Shown here: piece by piece, positions 53,545 through 63,298 of the stretch
Layout of the letters: every line of letters starts with the position of its first letter
Position numbering within the stretch: position 1 is the stretch's first letter
Assembly (NCBI RefSeq): GCF_050947875.1
Contig: NC_134573.1
Location: 34,059,615 to 34,123,614 of the forward strand
Length of the DNA: 64,000 nt
Source: Dermacentor variabilis
Lineage: Eukaryota > Arthropoda > Arachnida > Ixodida > Ixodidae
Reading direction: 5' to 3'
The notes under the pieces: model-generated
The model's input: the letters and a program-made list of their open reading frames with translations, nothing else
What the model was told of the DNA's origin: nothing
The model's database searches: none
Translations under genes and position numbers: made by a program

Positions 53545-54470
53545 ATAATGAATCCTTACCAACTAGCTCAGATTTCTGTCCTACGCTAGATAGATTTAAG
53601 AACTGCTTCTCCTCAACGTCTAGAATGGGTCAAGCGCCACTGATTACGCAGCGCATAGTTACAGAGGGGGTAGTTAGGTCCATTAGGCGGAACCCGTAGC
53701 GCGTGGCTCAGGAAGAACGTGAGGCACTACAACAGCAAGTAAAAAAAATGCTAGAGGAGTGTGTAATCCAGCCGTCAAAAAGCCCTTCGGTGTCGACGGT
53801 GGAGTTTGAAAAGATGAAGTATGGAAGCGGGTGACAAAGGTGACTGAAGCCTGTGACAAAGGTGCTTTCCTGCTGATGAACATAGACCGTTCTCTCGACA
53901 AGCTGCGGCATAAGCGTCAGTTCTCATCAATGTATCTAACAAGTGCATACAGGCAAATCGATGTCGATGAGCGTGATCGCGAGAAGACTGCTTTTGCGGT
54001 GTATGATGTGCTTCACGAATTCAAGGTTTTCCCCTTCGGTTTGTGCTCAGCTGCAGCCACGTTTCCAAGGATGATGAATCATGTGCTTTTCGGCCTCTTG
54101 TGGAAGACATGGTCTACCTCGACGACTTAGTTGCTTTTTTGGGTACATTTCAGAAAGATCCAGGGTAACTTCCCTGTTTTCTTCAAACAATAAGGTCGGC
54201 TAGGCTTACGTTGGAACCAGAAAAATGCACATTAGTATTAAATATCGTCAGTTTCGACGTAATGCGGTCAGTCATCAAGGTGTTAGACCTGATTTCCATA
54301 AAAATGCAGTCGTTGCTAAGTTTGCAATGCATACGAAAAAAATACAGTCACGTTTTCGATGCCTCTGCGCCTATTATCAACGATTTATTGTGGATTTTGC
54401 ACGTGTCGTCTGTCCACTCACTAGCATTACAAGGGATGACGTCACGTTTGTAAGGTAGATGAGCAGGAAG
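53545..54470 (+). pseudogene. Ty3/Gypsy RT fragment, heavily decayed
   Basis: Pieces of a Gypsy RT in several frames: LDRFKNCFSSTSRMGQ and ALQQQVKKMLEECVIQPSKS (53590-53790), FSSMYLTSAYRQIDVDERDR (53918; the usual SMDL Asp is lost), FPFGLCSAAATFPRM, and KYRQFRRNAVSHQGVRPDFH (54236). Motif order follows Gypsy RT. No LTRs or other domains were found nearby. It follows directly on the Penelope copy c. Confidence 0.72.
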
Positions 54471-54637
54471 CGGCTATGAAAGAGGGCAGCGAATACAAAA
54501 ACAAGCTGTGCTCGTGCAATTTGATGAGGAAGCGCGACACTAGACCGTAAAGATGTCATCAACCTTCACCTATACAACATACGATAATACAATACAATCA
54601 TTATTGTGCATAAAGAAAAACAAAGCACAGATAGCAA

Positions 54638-54719
54638 GCCTACCAAAGCCTCAGAGGGCTTTGGAGAGGCTTTGGTAGGCCTGTGGCCTGACTGGCAGTG
54701 CCTGACAGTCAGGCCACAG
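54638..54719. repeat. Two abutting perfect hairpins in LINE E 3' UTR
   Basis: GCCTACCAAAGCCTC (54638-54652) pairs with its complement at 54666-54680, a 15-bp stem. Immediately after, CTGTGGCCTGACTG (54681-54694) pairs with 54706-54719, a 14-bp stem. There is no spacer between the two. Confidence 0.9.
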
Positions 54720-55570
54720 AAAATTGCACAGGGTTAATACTGGAGTTAGCTATTAGCGGATCGGAGCAAAATGTTAAATAGGGTATACAAAATGTTACTT
54801 TAAACTTGGAAAATTCTAAGAGGCGTTGGCAATTTATGAAATATGGCTGAAACATAGTATGACAAATAAAAAAAAACAAATATGACTGAAACATAGCAGC
54901 TCAGCCAAAAGAAGACGTCTATTACCACATGGGGGACGATATACAGAAGGCAAGGCCAATGAAAACTGGTGATTAGATAAGCAGAGAGTAACAGTTTCGG
55001 CATGGTCGAAGGGCAACTTTAGTTCGGAGACTGACCAGTGTTTTTTACGAAGGCAGCCACACCTCCACCCTTCCGGACCGGACGAAAAAAAGGAGAATGA
55101 CTGACAGCCCGGTAGCACGAAACTAGAAAATAGACCTGGAGAGATATTTATCTCGGTGAGTACGATGACATCAAAAAGCAGTGGAACGGAAGATAGAATG
55201 GCTACTAAATGATCTCAGTGCTTACGAATGCTTCTTAGATTTACGTGAGTAACATGGAAAGCGTCGTTGCCCGAATAACAAAAAAAACGAGAAACATCTA
55301 AAAGGTCATTGCAAAACTTGAAAGTACTACCCATAACTAGATAAACCTTTCAATGTCCGATTTTCTATTAATTCGAACGAGTGGAGTGCCGTCTGCTTTC
55401 CTTGCAAACACCTTGCCATGTCTTGTCCAGACGTACTTGAAGGACATTTCCTTTGCTTAAGTACGAGATAGCCAGAACAGTTCACAATTAACCCGTGTGA
55501 GGTTGTCATTGAAAAACAACCATGGAAAATTATTCTGAACTAATCCTGGCAGGCTGTTACGTGATCGATG

Positions 55571-55903
55571 TCATTGTTCCTTCGCTTCAACGGAGCACAT
55601 CTGGGCAAGAATAGCTGGTGCAGCACTGGGTAGACGGTGGATAGCAGAGACTTGAGTTGCTGCAATGTTAGGTATCTCAAATTTTTGTGCAAGGTCACTG
55701 AGGAAGGATTGCAAGTTCTCCTTTGGCTTGCTGGGAAACGCGTGGATATCTAAATTTTTTCTTCTACTATACTGCTCCACATCATTCAGTTGCTCACTTA
55801 TTTTGTCAATCAGGTCTGACTGGAACTCGATGGAAGAAGACAGCGAGTTAACCTTGAAACATAATTCCGCCACCTCAGCATCATTTTCGCTGACTGTTTC
55901 CAA
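55571..55903 (-). pseudogene. LINE E ORF1 fragment
   Basis: A 110-codon open frame with a coiled coil (DLIDKISEQLNDVEQYSRRK) leading into the ORF1 RNA-binding-type region (NLDIHAFP, VSAIHRLPSAAPAI), homologous in layout to the ORF1 of LINE A and LINE B. It stops before the C-terminal part. By family ORF1p is an RNA-binding chaperone. Truncated and not functional. Confidence 0.6.
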
Positions 55904-55968
55904 TACCGAGTCATATTTTGTGGAAAGAAGAAGTAGTTTATTGATTCAACTAGTTTATTGAGGCATTT

Positions 55969-56900
55969 GCACTCTGAGGCAGCAGCGGCGTGGCGCTAGT
56001 CCTGTGGCTAAATTCCTAACCGGGGAATTCTAACTGTAAACGCAGGTCCCTACGTCTGCGCTTCTCTGCCAGGCATACAGTTTTTTTTTTGCCTTCTGCA
56101 AGCTGAATCGCATCACTGCCACGTGCCTTGAATGCCTTCACGGTGCCTGCTGTTGGGCGGCACTATCTACTGGTGCGCCATACGTACCTGCTGTGAAGTG
56201 CATCGCCTGCCTGCGGAGCAGCTGCCGCCCGGGAACCAGTATATGAAGCCACGTCAACTGAAGACTGACTGCACTTGCACTCCGCGGCAGCAGCGGCGTG
56301 GCGCTAGTCCGGTGGCTACATTCCTTACCGGGGAATTCTTCCTGTACACGCAGGTCCCTACGTCTGCGCTTCTCTGTCAGGCGTACAGTTCTTTTAATGC
56401 CTTCTGCAAGCTAAATCGCATCACTGCCACGTGCCTTGACTGCCTTCGGGGTTCCTACGGTTGGGCGGCACTATCTACTGGTGCGCCGTACGTACAGGCG
56501 TCCAAATCTTTAACTGGCGTACGCGAATGGCGACTTTTCCGTGTGTCAGCGCCGTATGACGGGGCGAGGCTGGAAACAGTCTGAGACTAAGCGCATGCGG
56601 ACAAAGCGCGCTTAGCTGTGCCCATCGTCTGCTAGGCTGTTTCCAGCCTCGCCCCGTCATACGGCGCTGACGCACGGAAAGGTCGCCGCTCGCGCACGCC
56701 AGTTAAAGATTTGGGCCCCTGTACCTGCTGTGATGTACAGTACATCGCCTGCTTGCGGAGCAGCTGCCGCCCGGGAACCAGTATATGAAGCCACATCAAC
56801 TGAATACCGGCTGCATTTGCACTCTGCGGCAGCAGCGGCGTGCCGCTAGTCCTGTGGCTACATTCCTAACCGGGGAATACTTCCTGTAAACGCAGGTCAG
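55969..56900 (+). repeat. Tandem ~308-bp 5' units (three) of LINE A
   Basis: Units start at GCACTCTGAGG (55969), GCACTCCGCGG (56277) and GCACTCTGCGG (56819), each followed by CAGCAGCGGCGT(G). Units 1 and 2 are 308 bp apart. The extra 234 bp before unit 3 is a MITE with its duplication. Units share GCCGCCCGGGAACCAGTATA. They lie directly upstream of LINE A ORF1, like L1 promoter monomers. Confidence 0.85.
56496..56720. mobile_element. 225-bp foldback MITE inside LINE A unit 2
   Basis: Two ~90-bp near-perfect inverted arms (CCAAATCTTTAACTGGCGT, CAGCGCCGTATGACGGGGCG) flank a ~50-bp loop. GTAC occurs on both sides (56492-56495, 56721-56724), the probable target duplication. The intact unit 1 reads straight through the site (ACGTACCTGCTG). 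No ORF. Confidence 0.82.
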
Positions 56901-57001
56901 TATACGCCACAACTTGAGCCTCCTCCACCGCTACTTGATATTGCCGCCTGCCGCTGCTGCTGCCACGAGTGTCCTTGCTGCATGTGTACGAATTTTCTGC
57001 A

Positions 57002-57855
57002 ATGGCCTATATTGCTCAATGTGCTTCATGTAGCCTATCATTTCCCGACGATGCACCTTCCATTTTATGCGAGAGTTGTGGTTGCAGGTATCACTTAGGA
57101 CGTTGTTCGGGGGAGGACGAAATAACCATGGCTCGAAAACGGAAAAAAATGGAACTATGAAGCTCGCAAGCCTAAAGCAGCGATTGATCCTGTCAGCTCA
57201 GCATATGCACGCACTATCACTGATGTATTCAATGAGCTAGCTGCCATAAATCAAAAGCTGCTTGAAGTAAACTTCATAAAAAAAATGTAGAGTTGTTACT
57301 GAATCTGAAGGCCACTGTGGACGGCATCGAGTCCTTGGTGACGCTTGTTTCCGAGAAGTATGATACGCTACGGGATAAGATGACAGCTCAGGAAAACAAA
57401 ATTGACACGTTAGAGAAAAGAGTTGCCGCCATTGAAGCGTCACGGGACTGTGAAGAAACAAAAAAACTCGGAAATGACCTTAATCAACTTGAGCAATATG
57501 GACGACGACACAATATGGAAATACATGGCATAAGGTTCACCGAAAATGAGGACTTGCTCAGCAAGGTTAACATCCTTGCTAGTGAACTCTGTCTGCAACC
57601 TGTCACTACAAGGGAACTCGATACTGTTCATAGACTTCCAGCAAAACAAAAAAAGACACAGCCGATACTAGTGAGGTTTCAGTCTCGAACTACTCGGGAA
57701 GAATGGCTCAAAAAGAGAGCTGTCTTAAGGGAAAAGAAATCAACTGCGGGTTTGCGTGAGAACCTTATAGCTACGGACGAGAGACTATTTTGGCTAATGA
57801 AAGCAAAGGCAACTGAGAAGGATTACATGTTTACATGGATAAAGGAAGGATAAAG
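57002..57855 (+). pseudogene. LINE A ORF1 (PHD type), frameshifted and cut by LINE B
   Basis: The start is ATG 57002. A PHD-like cluster CASCSLSFPDDAPSILCESC continues to CRYHLGRC. A frameshift lies between 57160 and 57293; then a coiled coil (KMTAQENKIDTLEKRVAAIE) and the RNA-binding-like domain (LNQLEQYGRRHNMEIHGIRF, ELDTVHRLPAK) follow. The frame ends in FTWIKEG at the LINE B insertion point. The missing C-terminus (LLVRKRHRDRAIRIQSEDDL) is found beyond LINE B at about 62853. Confidence 0.75.
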
Positions 57856-57877
57856 GAATTACATGCGTACGTTGCCG

Positions 57878-58240
57878 CTGGCAGCGGCAGCGGCGTCGTA
57901 CGCACGTCATTTAATCAACTTGTCTGGATTTTCGCAGAGGCCGGCGCTTCATCTGATACCTGTAAGAGGATCCGAACTGGGCCGTGGCTGCCTGTTTGTT
58001 TCTCAAGAAAACAGACTACGTGAGCAACTCACCGTTGTTCCATTTACCTTTACCAGGACCAGGACTGTTCTGCGTGTCCCGCCATCTGCCTGACTGTACT
58101 GTAACCACGGCCTTCTGTCGCTTCTGGCTAGGGGGCGGTGTTTTCACTGGAAAGCTGGTTTCACTCTGGCAGCGGCAGCGGCGACGTACGCACGTCCTTT
58201 AATCAGCTTGTCTGGACTTTTGCAGGTTGGTGGTATTTCT
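57878..58240 (+). repeat. Two 288-bp 5' units of LINE B
   Basis: Both units contain CTGGCAGCGGCAGCGGCG, GTACGCACGTC, TTTAATCA and TTGTCTGGA, starting at 57878 and 58166 (period 288). The second unit is partial and leads into ORF1 at 58369. They are interpreted as reiterated promoter units. Confidence 0.78.
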
Positions 58241-58368
58241 TATTCTGTGCTGTAGCTTAGCTCCTCCCCTGTCATCGCTGTTGCTGCCACGAGTCTTGTA
58301 GTGCTTTTACCTTGTTGTGACTACTGGTTATAGTGTGGTATATGCCATATCTGTGCCGCCTTTAGGCT

Positions 58369-59169
58369 ATGGAGGGTTCTGGCTCTGGAAGCCTGCGCGA
58401 TGTCGCAAAGTCTCTTGATGATAAGCAGCCAGGTACTATAAAGGAAGTCACAAAAGTGTTGGTAGAACTGACAGCTAAGCTTGAGGCGTTTGCGACGGAC
58501 ATGAGAAATGTCGTCGGTGGGGTTGGTAACTCCAATACAGAGATTCGCTGTGAGCTTGGAGCCATTCGCGACTCCATTGGCTTTATGAACGATGGTTTCG
58601 AACAATTCAAGAAGGATGCTGACGCGTTCCGTCGTGAGCTGACTGCAGTGACGGCTGAAAATCAGCAATGTAAAAGAGAAAATGAGCAACTAAGTAAAGA
58701 ACTGAAAGAAACAAAGAGAGAAATAGTTGAGCTCAAACAATACAGAAGGAACATGAACCTTGAGGTTAAAGAACTACCGTTAGTTGCAAACGAATATCTG
58801 AGAAGAAGTGTTGGACAAATTGCCACGTGTATAGGCACAAGTGTCACGGACAACGACATTGACGTAGTACATCGTGTCCCTTCTAAAGATAAAAACAAAC
58901 CAAATGTGATCATAAAGTTTTCGACTAGGTCTGCACGAGACAGAGCACTCTCTGCTGCGCGAACCGCTAAGTTAAGCACTGGGACCCTGGGCTCTGAAGA
59001 GAGTAATCCTGTATATATCAATGAGCATCTGTGCGTTGAAAACAAGCGTCTATTGGGTAGAGCTCGACAACTGAAGCGAGAAAAAGAATGGAAGTTTTTA
59101 TGGATGTCACAGGGAAAGATACTGTTGCGGAAGTCTGAAAATTCGCCTATCCCACAAGATTACCTGTGA
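58369..59169 (+). CDS. LINE B ORF1 protein (266 aa), intact
   Basis: Uninterrupted frame from ATG to TGA. It begins MEGSGSGSLRDVAKSL and lacks the PHD finger of LINE A and D. Residues ~85-125 form a coiled coil (NEQLSKELKETKREIVELKQ). Next comes the conserved ORF1 domain: YRRNMNLEVKELPL, NDIDVVHRVPSKDKNKPNVI and a C-terminal RARQLKREKEWKFLWMSQGK that closes in ILLRKSENSPIP. In CR1/L1-type elements this protein trimerises and binds element RNA. A 515-bp spacer separates it from ORF2, so ORF2 is not overlapping. An intact ORF1 beside a broken ORF2 suggests a fairly young but inactive copy. Confidence 0.75.
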   Translation: MEGSGSGSLRDVAKSLDDKQPGTIKEVTKVLVELTAKLEAFATDMRNVVGGVGNSNTEIRCELGAIRDSIGFMNDGFEQFKKDADAFRRELTAVTAENQQCKRENEQLSKELKETKREIVELKQYRRNMNLEVKELPLVANEYLRRSVGQIATCIGTSVTDNDIDVVHRVPSKDKNKPNVIIKFSTRSARDRALSAARTAKLSTGTLGSEESNPVYINEHLCVENKRLLGRARQLKREKEWKFLWMSQGKILLRKSENSPIPQDYL

Positions 59170-59684
59170 CTCGGACCTAGACAAGGTGCGTTAGGTTACC
59201 CGCTATTGCATGCTCAACGCCACTTATGCCATAGTGCCAACAAATAGAATGGCTCGAAAACAATCTAGGAACCTATGGTTCTTCTTGCTTTTCTCGATAT
59301 ATTTGAAAAAAGTTAACGACGCGATCTTCAGACACCCACGCACGTTTTCCGAATCTATGTGGTTTCGTACCTAGCAAATGCACCTGAGAGTGTCTTTATG
59401 TATGTGAGCTCTGAACTACTGTCGGAAACAGAAGTTTCGTTTATGAATGTTAACCTTTTGACTAATATTGTACAATTTAGTCTATAGTACATCAGTGTTG
59501 CACTCATTTGTTCTTGCTTGCTACAGTGTTGCGGTTGAGGGCGTCACCAACATAATTTAAATTCCCCTTAATATTCTCTTCAGCAGTTGGTCTTGCATGT
59601 ATAGCATCTTATTCGTCTATGCCAACGGCACTGTTTCTACATTGCAATGGCTGTCTTTTTTTTTCCTGAGAATTAGGTTTCAAA

Positions 59685-62511
59685 ATGGCTCTGAAATGTA
59701 TTAGTCCCTCTGAATTAAGCACGATTGTTGCGCATCAGCGCCTATTGACTCTGAGTTTCCTGCATATGAACATACAGTCAGCCCGTTCTAAAGAAGACGA
59801 ATTGTGGAATTTTCTAGATGAATTTAAATTTAAATTTTCTGTCATTATGTTGACTGAAACTTGGCACCGCAACGACACCGATATTGTGCATATTGATGAG
59901 TATAATGTGGCCTACATAAATAGAGAAACTAAGGCGGCGGTGTATGCATATATGTGCAAACAAGTATCAGCTATCAGTATATTGATGAATGGTCTCGATG
60001 CTGTGAAGACATTGAAATTCTGTGTTTAAAATTTGAAAACACTCTATTTACTGTTGTGTATAGACCTCCTCACGGCAACATCAACAATTTTCTTCAATTT
60101 GTAGATGAATTCTTTTGGTTTGTTAATGAAAATAATTATACATTAGTACTCGGAGGTGACCTCAACATTGACATGCTCACAAAGACTAGCAAACAAACTG
60201 ACCTGTCAAATCTCCTTCTTTCGCATGGCCTTTCAAATGTTATAACTACCCCAACTCGCATTACAGCTGCTACAGCCACCTTGATAGATCTATTCATAAC
60301 AAGTTCTGCTAACCTACTACACCATGGTCCGATAAATATCGCTATCAGTGATCATTTGCCAATTTGCCTAATTACTACGCTTGAAATTAAACAGAGGCAC
60401 CCGGTGAAATCAGACATTTATTTCCAAGACATTAATTCACAATCTCTTACTTGCTTTCGTGACGAAATAAGCTCGTTGAGCTGGGATGACACGCTCTCCT
60501 CCTCATCACCTGATAACGCCTATGACCGCTTCATTAAGATCGTGTGCACAGTATACCAAAAACACTTTCCTTACAGGCACGTAAAAAAACCTAAACACGC
60601 TCGCAAGCCATGGATCTCCTCTAAGCTAATCAAAATGATAAAAGAAAAGAATAGGCTGTACCATGCGTTTTTGAATAGCCGTGACCCAGATGATTTGAAG
60701 CCGTTCGAGAAATATCGAAATAACCTGACTAAGCTGCAAAAACAAGCTAAATGCGACTATTAATACTGCATGCTCGATGGTATCGTTGATGCAAAACAGA
60801 CTTGGAATAAGCTGAATTCTGTTACCTCATCAAAGTGACCCGCCAGTACTATTAAAGAGCTCAAGGTTGGTAATGAGGTTCTTAAAGATGAAGCACTCGC
60901 GAATAAATTTAATTATTACTTTGCCTATCTAGTTGAAAGCACTTATGATCAAGATGCATTGATGTATTTGCCCAGTCCCCTTACACATTCTTTGTATATT
61001 GATGAGACTGATGGCACTGAGGTTTTAAATGTGTTCAGAAATTTTAGGCGATCTAAAAGTGAGGATGTGCACGGATTAAAAATACAACCAATTCTTTTTG
61101 GTATTGACCTGCTCACCCCTTGCCTCACTCACATTTACAACATCTTCTTAACCTCTGGCATTTTTCCTCAGATGAAAATTGCAAGGGTAGCTGTGGTGTA
61201 CAAAGGTGGAGAAAGGGAAAACTTAAGTAACTATAGACCAATCTCAATTCTTACACTGTTTTAAATAAAAGGTTTAAAAAATCATTCTCCTTAGGATGAC
61301 TTCCTTTATTAACAAGTATCCTGTTTTAACACCATGTCAATATGGCTTCAGGTCAGGCTGCTCGACTGAAACTGCTCTTCTTAAACAAAAGGAACTAATT
61401 TTGAAAAATATAGAGGCGAGGAAACTAACATTGGGAGTATTCCTTGATTTCTCAAAAGCTTTTGACAGAATTAACCATGGAACACTATTTGAAAAATTGA
61501 ATTGTTATGATACACGCGGAACAGTTATAGATTTAATTAGAAGTTCCATAACCAACATAACGCAATGCGTACCAATAAATAGAAAATGATCTTCGTTTAA
61601 ACTTATTAAGCAAGGTGCGCCTCAAGGTAGCATATTGGGACCACTTCTATTTATCATTTATATAAATGGACATTGTTAATATTGATGTTTCGATTAACTA
61701 TATTATTTACGCAGATGATACTAGTTTATTCTTCTCAGGAACTAAGGAACTCATCAATTTTGCAAATGAAATACTTCACAACGTATATAACTGGTCTCTA
61801 AAAAATTCTCTCCAGTTAAACTGCTCCAAGACAAAAGCGGTCCTCTTTAGAGCGAAGTCCACGCCTTGTGATCTCACCCAGTGCCTCACACTCAATGACA
61901 CAAAAATAGAACTTTCCGCTACAGCAAAAACATTGGGTGTTATCTTTCATGAATTGATGCTATGGGACCACCACACCGATTACTTACGAAATAAACTTAG
62001 TAAAGCGTTAGGTATGTTGCGCAGATGCCAGAGGCTACTACCAATACCACAGAAACTTGTGGTTTATAACGCACTATTTGCTTCTCACCTGCGCTATTGT
62101 AACCTGGTGTGGTCAAATAGTACTAAGAAATCATTAGGTAATTTAGTTTCAGTTCAAAAGAATGCCTTACGTGCTATTTCAGACTTACCTTACAATGGAC
62201 ATACGCGTGACATATTCCGGAAGTTCAAGATTTTACGTGTAGACCACCTTTACGAGTACCAACTTATGTGTTCTTTTAAACGTGACATGATTAAGGGTAC
62301 TAATCATATCATAAACATCGCGAACTTGCAGCGGAATCCTTCTTTTCGCCTAAATCGATGTACGGAACACTGGGAAGTCCCGCGCCCTCGGACTAACTAT
62401 GGCCTTCAAGCACTCTCCTACTGTCTTCCCTCTACACTTAACAAATGTAGTCTAAATGATGTAAACATACGCCATATATCCAAGAGCATATTACTGCAAA
62501 AATTTCTTTGA
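59685..62511 (+). pseudogene. LINE B ORF2: APE endonuclease and reverse transcriptase
   Basis: APE motifs: LHMNIQSARSKEDEL, MLTETWHR (Glu), VVYRPPHGN, LGGDLNIDM (Asp) and ISDHLPICL (His). RT motifs: NYRPISILTLF, YGFRSGCSTETALL, GVFLDFSKAFDRINH (first Asp), QGAPQGSILGPLLF and IIYADDTSLFF (catalytic YADD). C-terminus: LVSVQKNALRAISDLPYN. Breaks: a frameshift near 59945; stops at about 60762, 60837 and 61588; frame changes near 61262 and 61660. All catalytic residues of both enzymes are still present, so decay is by a handful of changes. By family the endonuclease nicks target DNA and the RT primes cDNA there. Confidence 0.85.
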
Positions 62512-62827
62512 ATAATTAACTTTTTGGTTTGTCGGTTGAAAAGTATTTCTTTGCTATTTTTAAGTTGTCATTTCTGGTTTTCTTGCATACGTGTATGCGT
62601 ATATGCATGTGTGTATGTATATATATATATATGTATAAATGTGTGTATATATATATGCGTCTGTGACTATGTATATATTGACCCTGCCACAAGTATGTAC
62701 TACGAATATCTTGCCATGTTGCTGCCTGTTGTTCATGGGGAGGTGGGACTAGTCAAGCTGCCGTTATGCAGCTTTTATCCTGCCATCCCTACCGCTTTGT
62801 ATATATCAGTGTACTTATGTGGTAAAA

Positions 62828-62847
62828 TAAACTTCTTCTTCTTCTTC
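62828..62847 (+). repeat. AATAAA and (CTT)n tail ending LINE B
   Basis: AATAAACTTCTTCTTCTTCT closes the element. Short tandem repeats rather than poly(A) are typical of CR1-like 3' ends. Confidence 0.75.
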
Positions 62848-62958
62848 TAAAGCTGCTCGTCAGGAAACGTCATAGGGATCGTGCAATTAGAATTCAATCA
62901 GAGGATGACTTGTCCAAGATAGAATAGAAGCTGACAATGTCAGTGACACTGATGCAAA

Positions 62959-63267
62959 ATGGCTGAACTACTTAGCCAAAGAGAGAACCAATACTATAGT
63001 CAAGCAACGTTCCGAGCACATGTGGGCAACTGTGTTCATAACAAGCAATGCTTCTCTGTTTTTCACATGAATGCTAGAAGCCTCAGGAACAAATGTGATG
63101 AAGTTAACGTGCTTCTTGACTCTCTGCACTATAGTTTCAATGTCTTGGCCTTTACAGAAACCTGGTTCAGTTCTAATGATTTTATTCCCGAACTTGAAGG
63201 TTACAGTTGTGTCTATTTCGCGATGACAACGAAGAGGTGGGGGCGTTGCATTCTATTTTCGCAGTGA
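62959..63267 (+). pseudogene. LINE A ORF2, endonuclease N-terminal part
   Basis: Frame with VFHMNARSLRNKCDEVNVLL (Asn motif of APE) and LAFTETWFSSNDFIPELEGY (catalytic Glu). It loses frame near 63225 and reaches a stop at 63265. In the alternative frame the sequence continues as expected for APE (GVAFYFRSDV) but hits a TAG at about 63270 before the next open frame. Confidence 0.75.
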
Positions 63268-63298
63268 TGTATAGTACAACGAGTTAAAAGAGTACAGT

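Larger units (their letters stand above)
54560..55950 (-). mobile_element. CR1-like LINE E (minus), internally deleted
   Basis: From high to low coordinates: ORF1 piece (55903-55571, with LNDVEQYSRRKNLDIHAFP), start of the APE domain (VIVLTEINIS near 55150; SVYRPPCGN near 54930), then a jump to the 3' UTR. The UTR has two strong hairpins (54638-54719) and ends in ATTGTATTGTATT units near 54590, a CR1-style tail. The RT is missing. The 5' side abuts the first 5' monomer of LINE A. Confidence 0.65.
57856..62847 (+). mobile_element. LINE B: CR1-like LINE, nearly full length, inserted in LINE A
   Basis: About 4.99 kb: two 5' units, ORF1, ORF2 (APE and RT) and a 3' UTR ending in AATAAA and a (CTT)n tail. 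TAAAG is present at both borders (57851-57855, 62848-62852). LINE A ORF1 and its C-terminus lie on either side, which fixes the borders independently. ORF1 is intact but ORF2 has several frameshifts and stops. Confidence 0.83.

Noticed and set aside
57856..62847. LINE B as a potentially active element
   Set aside because: ORF1 and all catalytic motifs are present, but ORF2 has at least three stops and several frame changes.
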